A stretch of 42,210 bases of DNA, from the NCBI GenBank assembly GCA_026390435.1, contig JAPLFY010000107.1, forward strand, positions 1 through 42,210, in the 5' to 3' direction. Below, piece after piece: positions 6,896 to 16,467 of this stretch (the first letter of the stretch is position 1; each line of letters begins with the position of its first letter). This DNA is from Pseudomonadota bacterium (lineage in GTDB: Bacteria; Bdellovibrionota_B; Oligoflexia; Oligoflexales; CAIYRB01). The notes under the pieces are model-generated. The model searched no databases. It saw only the letters and a program-made list of their open reading frames with translations, and was not told the origin of the DNA. The position numbers were made by a program, and so were the translations under genes.

Positions 6896-8325
6896 TCTTG
6901 TTTTAGGTACTCAAAGGCCTTCAGGGCGCGCAGTCTCGCAGCCGCATGGTCGACGATCGCATCGGGATAAGTTTTACCGAGGGTGATTCCGGCCGCCGTT
7001 AGCACGGCCTTAGGCGCAGCGTAGGGCTGGTGAATCCACTCCTTCGGTAGTTTTGCCAGCTCTGGGCACCAGCGGCGTAGGTACGTGCCTGCCGCATCAA
7101 AGCGTTCACTTTGGCTCACTGGATTAAAGACGCGAAAGTACGGCGCCGCATCCGCGCCGCAGCCGCCAATCCATTGCCAACCCAAAGTGTTATTGGCCAG
7201 GTCGGCGTCGACCAAGGTGTCCCAAAACCAACGGGCGCCGTCTTGCCACGATATGAGTAAGTCTTTGACCAAGAACGAGCCTACAATCATCCGGACCCGG
7301 TTGTGCATCCAGCCGGTGTGCCAGAGTTGGCGCATGCCGGCATCGACAATAGGGTAGCCAGTCAGTCCACGCTGCCATGCGCGGAGGGCCTTGGGGCTGC
7401 TGTCCCAAGGAAACATGCTGAATTCCGGGCGTAGCGGTGCATTTACGGTCGCAGGGAAATGAAACAGCAGATGATGAGCAAACTCGCGCCACCCGAGTTG
7501 TCGCAGGAAGGCCTGCCCGCCTGTGCCCTCGCCGGGTTTCACCGCGGCTTTGCTGCCGCTAAAGGCTGCCCAAATGCGGCGGGGACTGATCTCGCCAAAA
7601 GTCAGATGAGGGCCCAGCATAGACGTTGCATCAATCGCCGGGAAGTCGCGCTCCTCGATGTAGCGAGGCGCAGCCAGAATAAACTGCTTAAGCCTTTTGT
7701 GGGCGCCTTTTTCGCCTGGAGTCCAGGTGTCGCTTAGTCCTTGGTCCCAAGGTGTGGTGGGCTTAAGGTCCAGTTTTGCGATAGCCACTGATTTCGGCCA
7801 AGACGTCGGTGCTGGAAGGCGCTTCACCGCCGCAATCGGCGCTGCCGGATCGCCTGAGGCCAAACACGTTCGCCAGTAGGGCGTGTAGACGCGGTATGGT
7901 TCACCTGTCTTATTTTTGATGGTCCAGGGCTCGTAAAGTAACGCCGCATTGCTGCTGTCGGCGTCACAGCCGCCGTCCCGGAGAGCGGATTTAATCTTCG
8001 CATCGCGAGCTATGATACTGGGTTCATAACGGCGATTCCAAAAGACAGCAGTGGCCTTTGTCTCTTTAACTAAGCGCAATAGCTCTTGCTGTGCCGGTCC
8101 ACAGCGCACCACCAACTGCGAGTCGATGCCCTCTAGATCAGCGGCCAGTGCTGTCAGTGACCGATCAAGCCACCACTTGCTGGCACCGCCAGGGGCTGCA
8201 TCACCTTCCTCTTCGGGACAGTGAATATAGGTCGGGATCACCGCATCACCGCGCTTAACCGCCGCCGTCAATGCAGGGTTGTCGTCCAGGCGCAGGTCAC
8301 GTCGCAGCCACACTATCGTTGTCAT
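6868..8325 (-). CDS. phrB: deoxyribodipyrimidine photolyase (CPD photolyase, class I)
   Basis: A 485-aa protein from the ATG at 8325, the normal length for class I CPD photolyases. The N-terminal Rossmann antenna domain begins MTTIVWLRRDLRLDDNPAL. The FAD-binding C-terminal domain shows TGYPIVDAGMRQLW, TGWMHNRVRMI, a Trp-rich WQDGARWFWDTLVDADLANN block and LGWQWIGGCGADAAPYFRVFNP, the most conserved photolyase/cryptochrome stretch. It uses blue light and FADH- to split cyclobutane pyrimidine dimers. The frame is open 19 codons earlier, but ATG 8325 has AAGGA upstream and starts where homologues start. It converges on the catalase-like gene; the repeat-bounded insertion now lies between them. 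Confidence 0.95.
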   Translation of the reverse strand: MTTIVWLRRDLRLDDNPALTAAVKRGDAVIPTYIHCPEEEGDAAPGGASKWWLDRSLTALAADLEGIDSQLVVRCGPAQQELLRLVKETKATAVFWNRRYEPSIIARDAKIKSALRDGGCDADSSNAALLYEPWTIKNKTGEPYRVYTPYWRTCLASGDPAAPIAAVKRLPAPTSWPKSVAIAKLDLKPTTPWDQGLSDTWTPGEKGAHKRLKQFILAAPRYIEERDFPAIDATSMLGPHLTFGEISPRRIWAAFSGSKAAVKPGEGTGGQAFLRQLGWREFAHHLLFHFPATVNAPLRPEFSMFPWDSSPKALRAWQRGLTGYPIVDAGMRQLWHTGWMHNRVRMIVGSFLVKDLLISWQDGARWFWDTLVDADLANNTLGWQWIGGCGADAAPYFRVFNPVSQSERFDAAGTYLRRWCPELAKLPKEWIHQPYAAPKAVLTAAGITLGKTYPDAIVDHAAARLRALKAFEYLKQDKKALSLKK

Positions 8326-8390
8326 AAGGTTTTCCTTCGCGGTGTCCGTTGTGCTAGCGCGGCTAAAGGGTGCTCCGAGCACGTCAGCAC

Positions 8391-9089
8391 TTACTTTTTA
8401 TCTGCTTCGTCCTGCTGGCGCTGTTTTAGCATGGTGCCTAGAGCTGAGGAAATCGCAATAGCGACATCCCTTTCGTCACCGTCCGCCAACTGTAGGCCGT
8501 CTGGCAGCGTCGGGCCGTCAGCATTCTCACTCGGAAGGGAGGCCAGATGCCAGACGCTTTTTACTTGTTTTCCCGCATATAAATCGAAACTGATTTTAGC
8601 CGTCAGTGGTGGAGCGTTGGGATCGCCGGGTGAGGGCGGGCGGCGAGTGATGACGAAGGATATGCTGACCAGTCCGTCGACCATTAAGGCTTTCTTTAGG
8701 CTCTTGCGCTGCTTGGGGCTGAGATTTACTTGTTCTTCCTGAGACAAGATACCTGTCGGCCTGAGATCGTTGCTGAGCAGGTGCGTCCCAAACTTTAAAG
8801 ACAGCTCGTGATAGTCACGGTGTGGCTGTAAGGCCTTAAGCGGCGTCATGCGCCACTCGCGGGCAGTTTGCAGCTGCTGTGCGACCATTTCGTAGTATTT
8901 AGCCGCAGTTTTAAAGGTGTTATCAATGCCAGTCAGTGGCTTTTCCCGGGGTTGCACGACGGTAAAGCCAATAATTGCAGCACTTTTAACCTTACGGATG
9001 GCCTTGGTGTTGGGCTTATGAACGCAAGCCGTGGCAAGCACTAAGGTGCCTAGAAGCGCGCATAAATTAATAGCAAATACTGCTCTCAT
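8391..9089 (-). CDS. predicted lipoprotein, function unknown
   Basis: From the ATG at 9089 this is a 232-aa protein with the signal MRAVFAINLCALLGTLVLATAC; the lipobox LATAC gives a lipid-anchored Cys22. The frame is open to an ATG at 9140, but that would place the signal internally. The mature part is mixed alpha/beta with VDGLVSISFVITRR and KISFDLYAGKQVKSVWHL, reminiscent of small envelope lipoproteins with a GNA1162/LpoB-like beta-sheet; that similarity is impressionistic. It lies 65 nt upstream of phrB on the same strand, so co-transcription is possible. It is divergent from uvrA. Confidence 0.7.
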   Translation of the reverse strand: MRAVFAINLCALLGTLVLATACVHKPNTKAIRKVKSAAIIGFTVVQPREKPLTGIDNTFKTAAKYYEMVAQQLQTAREWRMTPLKALQPHRDYHELSLKFGTHLLSNDLRPTGILSQEEQVNLSPKQRKSLKKALMVDGLVSISFVITRRPPSPGDPNAPPLTAKISFDLYAGKQVKSVWHLASLPSENADGPTLPDGLQLADGDERDVAIAISSALGTMLKQRQQDEADKK

Positions 9090-9221
9090 TTTTGTGGCCA
9101 GGCTTGATAAATAGGCGATCTCATGCTTTGAGTGTGACATCGTTGTCAGGACTGTGCCACGTTAAACTTGGCAACGAGCCATGACCACCTGTCGCCCATG
9201 AGCCGTGAGGGATTACTTTAT

Positions 9222-12119
9222 ATGCCGCCTCGGACAACCACTGCCAAAAAATCCACCGCCAAAGCTCAGGAGCTAGACTCCATTCTAATTAGCGGTGCCT
9301 GTGAACATAATCTGAAGAATATCGATGTTGAGATCCCAAAAAAGAAATTAGTGATCTTCACCGGGGTGTCGGGATCGGGTAAGTCGAGCCTGGCGTTCGA
9401 CACTATTTTTGCGGAAGGGCAACGGCGGTATGTCGAGTCGCTTTCGGCTTATGCACGGCAGTTTCTTGGGCAGCTCGAAAAGCCGAAGTTTGAGACCATC
9501 CGCGGGCTTTCGCCAACCATTGCGATCGAGCAAAAGGCGGCGAGTAAAAACCCGCGTTCGACAGTCGGCACCATTACTGAGGTTTACGATTACCTGAGGG
9601 TGCTTTACGCGCGCATCGGCCAACAGTTTTGTCATGTCTGCGGCAAGGTTGTTGGCCGCGGCGATGCCGCCAGTATGGTCGAGCAAATTATGGAACTGCC
9701 TGAAGGCACTAAGATCCTTCTGCTTGCTCCGATCATTGAAAATCGTAAAGGTGAACATCGCGAACTCTTCGCAGAATTGGCACAAAGTGGTTTTACTCGC
9801 GTAAGAATTGACGGCGTCGTGCATGAGCTCACGGACGTTCAGGCTCTGGCCAAACATAAAAAGCACAATATCGAAGTCGTAGTCGATAGGTTAGTCATCA
9901 AGAGGAGCACGGACTTCCGCCAGCGGCTCACGGACTCGGTGGAGACGGCCCTGAAGAAGGGTCAGGCAGCCATCATTGTGCATGTTCAAGACCGGGAAGA
10001 TATCCGGATGAGCGAGGCGCGCAGCTGCTGTGGTTTTGCCTTTCCGGAATTAGCGCCGCCTCTTTTTTCGTTTAACGCTCCGCTGGGCATGTGCCCCACG
10101 TGCAATGGTCTTGGATCCCTGCTGATTATGGATGAGCTGAAAATCATCCCTGATACTAGTTTGAGCATTAAAGACGGTGCAGTGATTCCGTGGCGTGGCT
10201 ACTTTAAAGACGGTGAGGCTGGGGACGGCTGGGGCGTAGAGAAGTTAAAGGCGTTGTCTAAACAATTCGCCATTGACCTCAATAAGCCCTGGAAGCAGCT
10301 ACCCAAAAAACACCGTGACATCCTCATGCGCGGCTCCGGTGAGGAGCGCGTTACCGTCAAGTGGCGCGGTCAGCGCAGTCAGGGATCCTTTTCTACTGTG
10401 TTTGAAGGACTGCTGCCGCGCATGATGCGGCGCTTTCAAGAGACTCAGTCGGAAGAGATGAAACAGTGGTACGGCAAATTCATGTCGACTCGTCGCTGCG
10501 AGACTTGTGACGGGATGCGTCTAAAACCTGAGGTGCTGGCAGTTCGTGTCGGTAGTAAGTCGGTGATGGAAGTGTGCGGTCTGACTATTGCCGATGCCCA
10601 GACCTTTTTTAACGGTCTGAAGTTGCGCGGCAATCAAGAGCTTATCGCGAAAGAATTACTCAAAGAAATCAAGAATCGCCTTGGATTTCTTATCAACGTC
10701 GGACTCGACTATCTGACGTTGGATCGAAAAGGCCCGACTTTGTCCGGTGGTGAGGCGCAACGGATCCGTCTGGCTTCACAAATTGGCTCTGAGTTGACAG
10801 GGGTACTTTACATTCTAGATGAGCCGTCGATTGGTTTGCACCAACGCGATAACCAGAAGCTGCTCGCCACCCTCTGTCATTTGCGTGACATCGGGAATTC
10901 TTTGATCGTGGTGGAACACGATCAAGAGACGATTGAGGCGGCCGACTGGGTGCTTGATATTGGTCCAGGCGCCGGTCATCTGGGTGGTCGCATTGTGGCA
11001 CAGGGGACTCCGGCGGAAATCCGCCGCAACCCGCATTCCTTGACCGGGCGCTACCTGAGTGGGCGCGAAAGCATTGCCATCCCCGGTGAGCGCCGCCGCC
11101 CACCCGATTTAAAGCAGGAAAAGGGCTGGATCACCGTTGTTGATGCCACGGAAAATAACCTGCAGAACGTAACGGCACGCTTTCCAATTGGACTAATGTC
11201 CTGCGTCACCGGTGTTTCTGGTGCTGGTAAATCGACGTTAATCAATCAGATTCTCTATCCAGCTTTAGCGCGTAAACTGCATGAAACTGATGTCGAAGTA
11301 GGAGCCCATAAAGCGATCAACGGCCTTGATCAGTTGGATAAGGTGATCAACATTGATCAGCGCCCCATCGGCCGGACGCCGCGGAGTAATCCTGCGACCT
11401 ATACAAAGTTGTTTGATTTGGTGCGGGATTTCTTCGCTCTACTACCTGAGTCGCGAGCCCGCGGTTACGAAAAAGGCCGCTTCTCCTTTAACGTCAAGGG
11501 TGGCCGCTGCGAGTCTTGCCAGGGCGATGGTTATCTCACGGTGGAGATGCATTTCCTTGCCGACGTGTTAGTGCCATGCGAAGCCTGTAAAGCTCGCCGG
11601 TTTAATGAAGCAACGCTACAGATTAAGTACAAAGATTATTCTATTGCAGATGTTTTGGATCTGTCGATTGCAGAGGCTGAGCAGCTATTTCAGCATCACC
11701 CTAAAATTGTCAAAGTGCTGCGTACCTTGATAGATGTGGGCCTTTCCTACATCAAGCTTGGTCAGCCTGCTACAACCCTCTCCGGTGGTGAGGCACAGCG
11801 GATTAAACTGGCTAAGGAACTAGCGCGTGCCGACACTGGCCGTACCCTCTATATTCTAGATGAACCAACCACCGGACTGCATTTTGATGATATTCGTAAG
11901 TTGTTGGTCGTACTCAGGCGACTCGTCGAGGCCGGCAATACCGTCGTGGTCATTGAACACAATCTAGATGTGATCAAGACGGCGGACTGGCTGATCGACA
12001 TGGGACCCGAGGGGGGCTTCCGCGGTGGGCAGATTATCGCTCAGGGGACGCCTGAGCAAGTAGCTAAGGTGAAGAAAAGTTACACCGGAAACTTTCTGGC
12101 GCAGGTGCTGCGGGCCTAG
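9222..12119 (+). CDS. uvrA: excinuclease ABC subunit A (UvrA)
   Basis: A 965-aa protein from the ATG at 9222, close to the usual UvrA length. It has two ABC ATPase modules, each with Walker A (GVSGSGKSSLAF near residue 48; GVSGAGKSTLINQ near 675) and an LSGGEAQRI signature. The UvrA insertion and zinc modules show CETCDGMRLKPE and CESCQGDG...CEACKARRFN. Other hallmarks are QRRYVESLSAYARQFLGQ, ILDEPSIGLHQRD and ILDEPTTGLHFDD. It scans DNA for bulky lesions with UvrB in nucleotide excision repair. The frame extends upstream to a TTG at 9168, but ATG 9222 has GAGGGA 9 nt upstream and fits homologues. The first zinc site looks reduced (FCHVCGK followed by no clear second CxxC). Confidence 0.97.
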   Translation: MPPRTTTAKKSTAKAQELDSILISGACEHNLKNIDVEIPKKKLVIFTGVSGSGKSSLAFDTIFAEGQRRYVESLSAYARQFLGQLEKPKFETIRGLSPTIAIEQKAASKNPRSTVGTITEVYDYLRVLYARIGQQFCHVCGKVVGRGDAASMVEQIMELPEGTKILLLAPIIENRKGEHRELFAELAQSGFTRVRIDGVVHELTDVQALAKHKKHNIEVVVDRLVIKRSTDFRQRLTDSVETALKKGQAAIIVHVQDREDIRMSEARSCCGFAFPELAPPLFSFNAPLGMCPTCNGLGSLLIMDELKIIPDTSLSIKDGAVIPWRGYFKDGEAGDGWGVEKLKALSKQFAIDLNKPWKQLPKKHRDILMRGSGEERVTVKWRGQRSQGSFSTVFEGLLPRMMRRFQETQSEEMKQWYGKFMSTRRCETCDGMRLKPEVLAVRVGSKSVMEVCGLTIADAQTFFNGLKLRGNQELIAKELLKEIKNRLGFLINVGLDYLTLDRKGPTLSGGEAQRIRLASQIGSELTGVLYILDEPSIGLHQRDNQKLLATLCHLRDIGNSLIVVEHDQETIEAADWVLDIGPGAGHLGGRIVAQGTPAEIRRNPHSLTGRYLSGRESIAIPGERRRPPDLKQEKGWITVVDATENNLQNVTARFPIGLMSCVTGVSGAGKSTLINQILYPALARKLHETDVEVGAHKAINGLDQLDKVINIDQRPIGRTPRSNPATYTKLFDLVRDFFALLPESRARGYEKGRFSFNVKGGRCESCQGDGYLTVEMHFLADVLVPCEACKARRFNEATLQIKYKDYSIADVLDLSIAEAEQLFQHHPKIVKVLRTLIDVGLSYIKLGQPATTLSGGEAQRIKLAKELARADTGRTLYILDEPTTGLHFDDIRKLLVVLRRLVEAGNTVVVIEHNLDVIKTADWLIDMGPEGGFRGGQIIAQGTPEQVAKVKKSYTGNFLAQVLRA

Positions 12120-12177
12120 CTTCTGATGTTGGCGAATCAATTCGATGGCATTTACCTTTATGGGCTTTGGCGATGTT

Positions 12178-12975
12178 TTATTTTTTGAGTTCTTTTTCGG
12201 CAACGTCCAAAGCCTGATCTAGATAAGCACCGCCACCGATGGTAGCGAAGATAATTTTACCGGTGCGGTCGATCACTGCTAGTTGCGGAATTGCGGCGAC
12301 CATCCATGCTGAGTTTACTTCATGATTCTTGTCTTGCAGGATTGTGAACTCTGGTTTCAGTGCCTGAGCATAGGCGAGTAATTCCTCGCGACTCTCATCA
12401 GAGATAGCAAGTACGGAGGCGTCCTTTGGATGCCGTTTAGCAAAGTTGCTGAGACCCGTATGTGTCGACCTACAGGCCGGACACCACGTTGCCCAGAACT
12501 CTACGACTGTGACACGGCCCTTTAGGGCTGCGGTTGAGCTGGGGCCTGGTCCTGATATGAGCGGTAGGTCAAATGCCGGTGCTGATTTTCCCACTAAAGT
12601 CTGCTGGACTAGGGCTAACTGGTCAGGGCGCGCGACTAGCTTAATGGTTTTCTTGACGGCTTTGCCGTCACGCAAGAAATCTAAATCGACTGTGCTGCCT
12701 ACGCCCTTCGACTGGACAGTGGCAATGAAGTCCTCAGCACTAGCTACTGTGTGTTGGTCGATCGACCGGACGCGGTCGTCTTTTTTTAGTCCGGCATCAT
12801 CGGCGGGTGTCCCCTTAATCACTTCGCGAATCAAGACGCCGGTCTCTGGTGCTTTGGCCGTTTCTATCCTCACACCGAGCCAAGGCTTGGCCTGAGTGGC
12901 TGCTCCCTGGGGTTGGGCGAACGTAGCTGTTGACATGAGTGAGAGGATAGCAGTCATGGCCCGAAAAAAAGACAT
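12178..12975 (-). CDS. PDZ domain-thioredoxin (TlpA/ResA-like) fusion, exported
   Basis: A 265-aa protein with a signal peptide (cleavage likely after TFA-Q near 20). Residues 31-115 form a PDZ domain (WLGVRIE, GTPADDAGLKKDDRVRSIDQ). Residues 126-265 form a redoxin/TlpA domain with FWATWCPACRS (C155, C158) and the cis-Pro region AAIPQLAVIDRTG. The likely role is a periplasmic thiol-disulfide reductase, for example in cytochrome maturation or repair of extracytoplasmic thiols; the PDZ may dock it to a partner. PDZ and TlpA are normally separate. GAGGA lies upstream of the ATG. The gene converges with uvrA, with only 58 nt between the stops. Confidence 0.85.
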   Translation of the reverse strand: MSFFRAMTAILSLMSTATFAQPQGAATQAKPWLGVRIETAKAPETGVLIREVIKGTPADDAGLKKDDRVRSIDQHTVASAEDFIATVQSKGVGSTVDLDFLRDGKAVKKTIKLVARPDQLALVQQTLVGKSAPAFDLPLISGPGPSSTAALKGRVTVVEFWATWCPACRSTHTGLSNFAKRHPKDASVLAISDESREELLAYAQALKPEFTILQDKNHEVNSAWMVAAIPQLAVIDRTGKIIFATIGGGAYLDQALDVAEKELKK

Positions 12976-13186
12976 GCGAGAATTCCTCGAGTGAAGGCGA
13001 GAGCACGACTTGGATGATTCGATACTTTAATAGTACAGGACCCAAGGTCGAAGAAAAACTTCTCCTAAATATCGCTGAGTTCCATCCAAGTTGATCTCAA
13101 ATTCGTTTACAAAGTAAATGATAAATACATGTAACTATCAATAATAATTAGAAAAATACCGATAATAAAGCATAGGAGGTGCTTTT

Positions 13187-15538
13187 ATGTCGGCTAACAA
13201 CAAATCCACCGCTTGGCGTCGTATCTTTCTCGTACTCCCCGGTGTTCCCCTGATGTCTCTGCTGCGAGGGGCAGTGCGCCGTCCTAAGATGGTATTGGCG
13301 GTGTTTGCACTTGGTCTGGCGCTGTTCTCTCCAGGGCTGGCTAAGCTGCAAATTTTGCTGTCCGTAGTCGATACCGTGGACGCGCGGTCTGAGACTAGGC
13401 AGCTTAATCAATTAACCAAGAGGGCGTTTCCTGGCGATCAGGAATTCACTATTCTTTTTGAAACGCGTGATCAGCAGGCATTTACTGAGAAGGAACTGTG
13501 CCGGATCCGTAGTTGGACTAGGCGCCAGAATTTTACCAACCAAGAACTTCAATTTGTGAACTCTCCACTGGAAGCACGAGTTGCACGAGAGACAGTAAAG
13601 ACCTTGCTTTACCCGCTGCTGGTAACCCTCGACTGCGAGGGCGGTGGCAGTGACCAAAGACAGGCATTAAAGCCACTACTTGATTCGCCGCTTAGCGGGA
13701 TTTTTGCTAACGCAACACAAAGCGCAATTTTAATCGATTTATACTTGCGCGACACCGTCGGAGGTAGCAAATACGGCGCCTTTGATCCCGCTCCTGTCAC
13801 AGAGATGAAAGCTAGTTTGGACCAAGATTTTCCTGCAGATGGTAGCGTGCGTACCACGCTGGGCGGCTCGGCTGCATTCAAGTGGTATTTTGTCAAAAGT
13901 TTGATGCAGGATCAAAGCGTGAACCTGATGGTCTTGCTCGTTTTTTGTGTTGGGTTCTGTTTGCTATTTGGTAGCTGGCGCGGTGCACTGCTGCTGGCGT
14001 TGACTCTGCTTCTGTCGTCGATCTTGCTCTTTGCAGCTATGGGATTTTTCGGCGTACCGATCGACATTTTGACTAACAGCTTATTCACCATCGTTGCTTT
14101 GGCATCGACGGAAGACTTCATTTATTTGTCTCAAGCGCAACAGAATCAACGGCCCGGTGCCGGCTGGCGTGAACCGTTCCGGCAGTTGATCATGCCTTCG
14201 TTTTATACCTCTCTAAGTACGGTGGTTGGCTTTGGCTCCCTATGCGTGTCGGACATCGCATCTATTCAAAGACTCGGGTTTTGGGCCGCTGTTGGTGCTG
14301 CGCTTGAGTTTGCAATGGTCTTTTTTGTGCTGCCTGCGTTCCTCCAAATCTGTCCAAAATTTCGCCGTTGGACTGCCTCTAAGCCGACACGTTGCACTGG
14401 CTTCTTTACGTTTGTGAGTAAGATCCGCCTACCAAGGCCGATCTTCCGGACTCTGCTGGCGGCCTTTGCCTTGTCAATCTTTGGTATGATGAATTTAAAT
14501 GTTCAAGACTCCTTGGAGCGCATGTGGGACAAAGCACATCCGTTCAATCAGGGCATGCAGGCTTTGCAGCGTCAATTTGGTTGGAACGGTGTAGTTGATT
14601 TAGTCATGCGGCAGCCGCAAGATATTCCAGGGCAGCTAAAAATAATCAGCGAAGTGGCCAAAATCCCAGGCGTTGTTAAGGTGGAAAATCCGTATGAGTT
14701 GCTTGAATTTGCCGGCAGAACTCTAAGTCCTGAAAGGCGCGCCCTGCAGCAGCGTGAATTTGCGCTGTCGCCGCAGGCTGAGCGGTGGATCTCTAGTAAA
14801 GAGCAACTGACGCGGGCTACGATCTTCATTACTAGTTCAGATTTAGCAACGCTGCGACCGATCCGCCAACGCATCAACGAGATCTGTAAGGGGGAGCGTT
14901 GTTTCATCACGGGTGACCTCGCTACTTACGGTGATTTTTCCGATCATGTGATTGCGACGTTGATCGAGAGCTTTATCCTCAGTCTAGGTTTGGTCTCTTT
15001 TTTGATGTATGGCTTGGCCCGGGCACTGAACGTGCGCGCAGTAAGGCCGCTGATCATTGCATCAATGTGGGGACCCACAGTACTTCTGGGTGCTACGCCA
15101 CTACTATTTGATGGCCTAAATTTTGTGACCTGCATCTTTGCGGCTGTACTCGTGGGACTAGCCGGCGATAGCGGTATTCAATTCTTGTTTGCCAGTCGGC
15201 ACGGGGATATTAAGATTGGCATGGCAAGTAAAGGTATTGGGTCTCTGCAAATGACTGCATTGGCCGCTGCTGGATCTCTTGCCTACTTAGGCTCGGATTT
15301 TGCGCAGCCCCGCATCTTGGGTCTACTCTTTGCCGCGGGATTTGTGTGTTTATTGATTGGTGATTTGTGGCTGCTTAAGGGGTTGATAGCGGAGCGGCGA
15401 GGGAGATTCTTTTGGTCAAGAAATCTAATTCTTCCTGCAGCAGATGTCTCCGGCCCTGACTGCCGTGCAGTTCAGTGGCCGAAGCGCATTGCCGAAGAGT
15501 TAAAAGATGCAGAAGATTCAGAGTGCCGTGCACTTTAA
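13187..15538 (+). CDS. RND/MMPL-superfamily exporter
   Basis: A 783-aa polytopic membrane protein with the duplicated RND layout: TM1 near residues 30-60, a periplasmic loop to about 235, a TM block (240-400), a second TM (about 420), a second loop to about 590, and a final TM block (595-760). LLVFCVGFCLLFGSWRGALLLAL, the polar TM motif LASTEDFIYLSQAQQ (TM4-like) and LVGLAGDSGIQFLFA fit MMPL/HpnN-type exporters that move lipids or hydrophobic molecules using proton-motive force. No membrane-fusion or outer-membrane partner is adjacent. A near-consensus AGGAGGT lies 8 nt before ATG. The substrate is unknown. The 3' end overlaps the convergent gene at 15518 by 21 bp. Confidence 0.85.
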   Translation: MSANNKSTAWRRIFLVLPGVPLMSLLRGAVRRPKMVLAVFALGLALFSPGLAKLQILLSVVDTVDARSETRQLNQLTKRAFPGDQEFTILFETRDQQAFTEKELCRIRSWTRRQNFTNQELQFVNSPLEARVARETVKTLLYPLLVTLDCEGGGSDQRQALKPLLDSPLSGIFANATQSAILIDLYLRDTVGGSKYGAFDPAPVTEMKASLDQDFPADGSVRTTLGGSAAFKWYFVKSLMQDQSVNLMVLLVFCVGFCLLFGSWRGALLLALTLLLSSILLFAAMGFFGVPIDILTNSLFTIVALASTEDFIYLSQAQQNQRPGAGWREPFRQLIMPSFYTSLSTVVGFGSLCVSDIASIQRLGFWAAVGAALEFAMVFFVLPAFLQICPKFRRWTASKPTRCTGFFTFVSKIRLPRPIFRTLLAAFALSIFGMMNLNVQDSLERMWDKAHPFNQGMQALQRQFGWNGVVDLVMRQPQDIPGQLKIISEVAKIPGVVKVENPYELLEFAGRTLSPERRALQQREFALSPQAERWISSKEQLTRATIFITSSDLATLRPIRQRINEICKGERCFITGDLATYGDFSDHVIATLIESFILSLGLVSFLMYGLARALNVRAVRPLIIASMWGPTVLLGATPLLFDGLNFVTCIFAAVLVGLAGDSGIQFLFASRHGDIKIGMASKGIGSLQMTALAAAGSLAYLGSDFAQPRILGLLFAAGFVCLLIGDLWLLKGLIAERRGRFFWSRNLILPAADVSGPDCRAVQWPKRIAEELKDAEDSECRAL

Positions 15539-15898
15539 AGTTAGGCTTGGCTCCGTAGCTTGGGCAGGAACCACAGCAACGGAGACCGAGTCGTTGACGC
15601 GCACATTGCTAGCGTGAAGGAGGGCACTAACGCCTAACCGGTTATCTTTCAGGGTTAGGCTAGCATCACCGTCGATTAACTCTAGGCCGTAGTAAAATAG
15701 TTCAGACTCTGCTGATAAGCTCTGGCTGGTGGGGGAGATCTTACCACTGATCACGTGGTCCGGTACCAGCTCCTTACCCCGCGCATCAAAGACTTGGCAA
15801 CTTAGGTCGAACGGCTTTGGTGCCGGGGTACTCTCGGCTAGGGCAGGACTAGAGAGGCTAAAAGCTGCGGCAGCGGCGACTAAAACTTTCTGATACAT
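15518..15898 (-). CDS. small exported protein, function unknown
   Basis: From the ATG at 15898 (AAGGAG upstream) the product is 126 aa with a clear Sec signal MYQKVLVAAAAAFSLSSPALA. The mature part of about 100 residues is beta-rich with two Cys (LSCQVFD near the N-terminus, LKCTAL at the C-terminus) that could form a disulfide joining the ends. The frame extends 21 codons upstream, but the signal peptide and ribosome-binding site decide for 15898. Its last 21 bp overlap the RND exporter gene tail-to-tail. No family is recognised. Confidence 0.75.
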   Translation of the reverse strand: MYQKVLVAAAAAFSLSSPALAESTPAPKPFDLSCQVFDARGKELVPDHVISGKISPTSQSLSAESELFYYGLELIDGDASLTLKDNRLGVSALLHASNVRVNDSVSVAVVPAQATEPSLTLKCTAL

Positions 15899-16005
15899 GC
15901 TGTGACTCCTTGTCACCCTGAAGCTTCCGGGGTGACTAGCTTCGGACCGGCATTGATCCATCGGCGAGCTGTTTAAGTATCCGATTAATTGGACTTTTTC
16001 AATCT

Positions 16006-16467
16006 TTAGGTAGTAGCCTTGGCCACCAAGCTCGTCACCATCCGGTCAAAAGAATCAGCGAATCTCTTTTTATCCAACTCGCCAAGCGGTGCCGGGCCAC
16101 CTTGGATGTCGCCGCCGCTACGCAACTCTTGCATCAAATTGCGCATGGCTAGGCGTTCCTGGATGTTTGCTGCGGTATAAACTTCACCGCGCGGATTAAG
16201 GCCGGTACAGCCTTTATTAACGATGCGACTGGCTAAGGGGATGTCCGCAGTGATCACCAAATCACCGGGCACTGCGTTATCAGCGATGTAATCGTCGGCG
16301 GCGTCAAACGACCCACTGACGGTGATCATTTGAATCAAGCCGCCAGCCGGGACATGCATAAATCTGTTTGCTACGACTGCTACAGCTAGGTTGCGTTTCT
16401 GCGATGCCTTAAACACCACGTCGCGCACGATCTGCGGGCAGCCGTCGTTATCCAGCCAAATACGCAT
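16006..16467 (-). CDS. YaiI/YqxD family protein (DUF188)
   Basis: A 153-aa protein matching the UPF0178/DUF188 family: the N-terminal MRIWLDNDGCP, then DLVITADIPLASRIVNKG, LNPRGEVYTAANI and C-terminal KKRFADSFDRMV are family blocks. The fold is PIN-like with conserved Asp residues, so a nuclease role has been proposed, but function is unproven. Its ATG shares one base with the TGA of the upstream pentapeptide-repeat gene (TGATG), indicating translational coupling in an operon. Confidence 0.88.
   Translation of the reverse strand: MRIWLDNDGCPQIVRDVVFKASQKRNLAVAVVANRFMHVPAGGLIQMITVSGSFDAADDYIADNAVPGDLVITADIPLASRIVNKGCTGLNPRGEVYTAANIQERLAMRNLMQELRSGGDIQGGPAPLGELDKKRFADSFDRMVTSLVAKATT

Noticed and set aside
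8221-8742. 173-aa plus-strand frame over the phrB 5' end and the next lipoprotein gene
   Set aside because: It is antisense to two better-supported genes, with low-complexity Ser/Arg-rich content and no domain.
9348-9866. 172-aa minus-strand frame inside uvrA
   Set aside because: It is antisense to a highly conserved part of uvrA with no family match or ribosome-binding site; a shadow frame.
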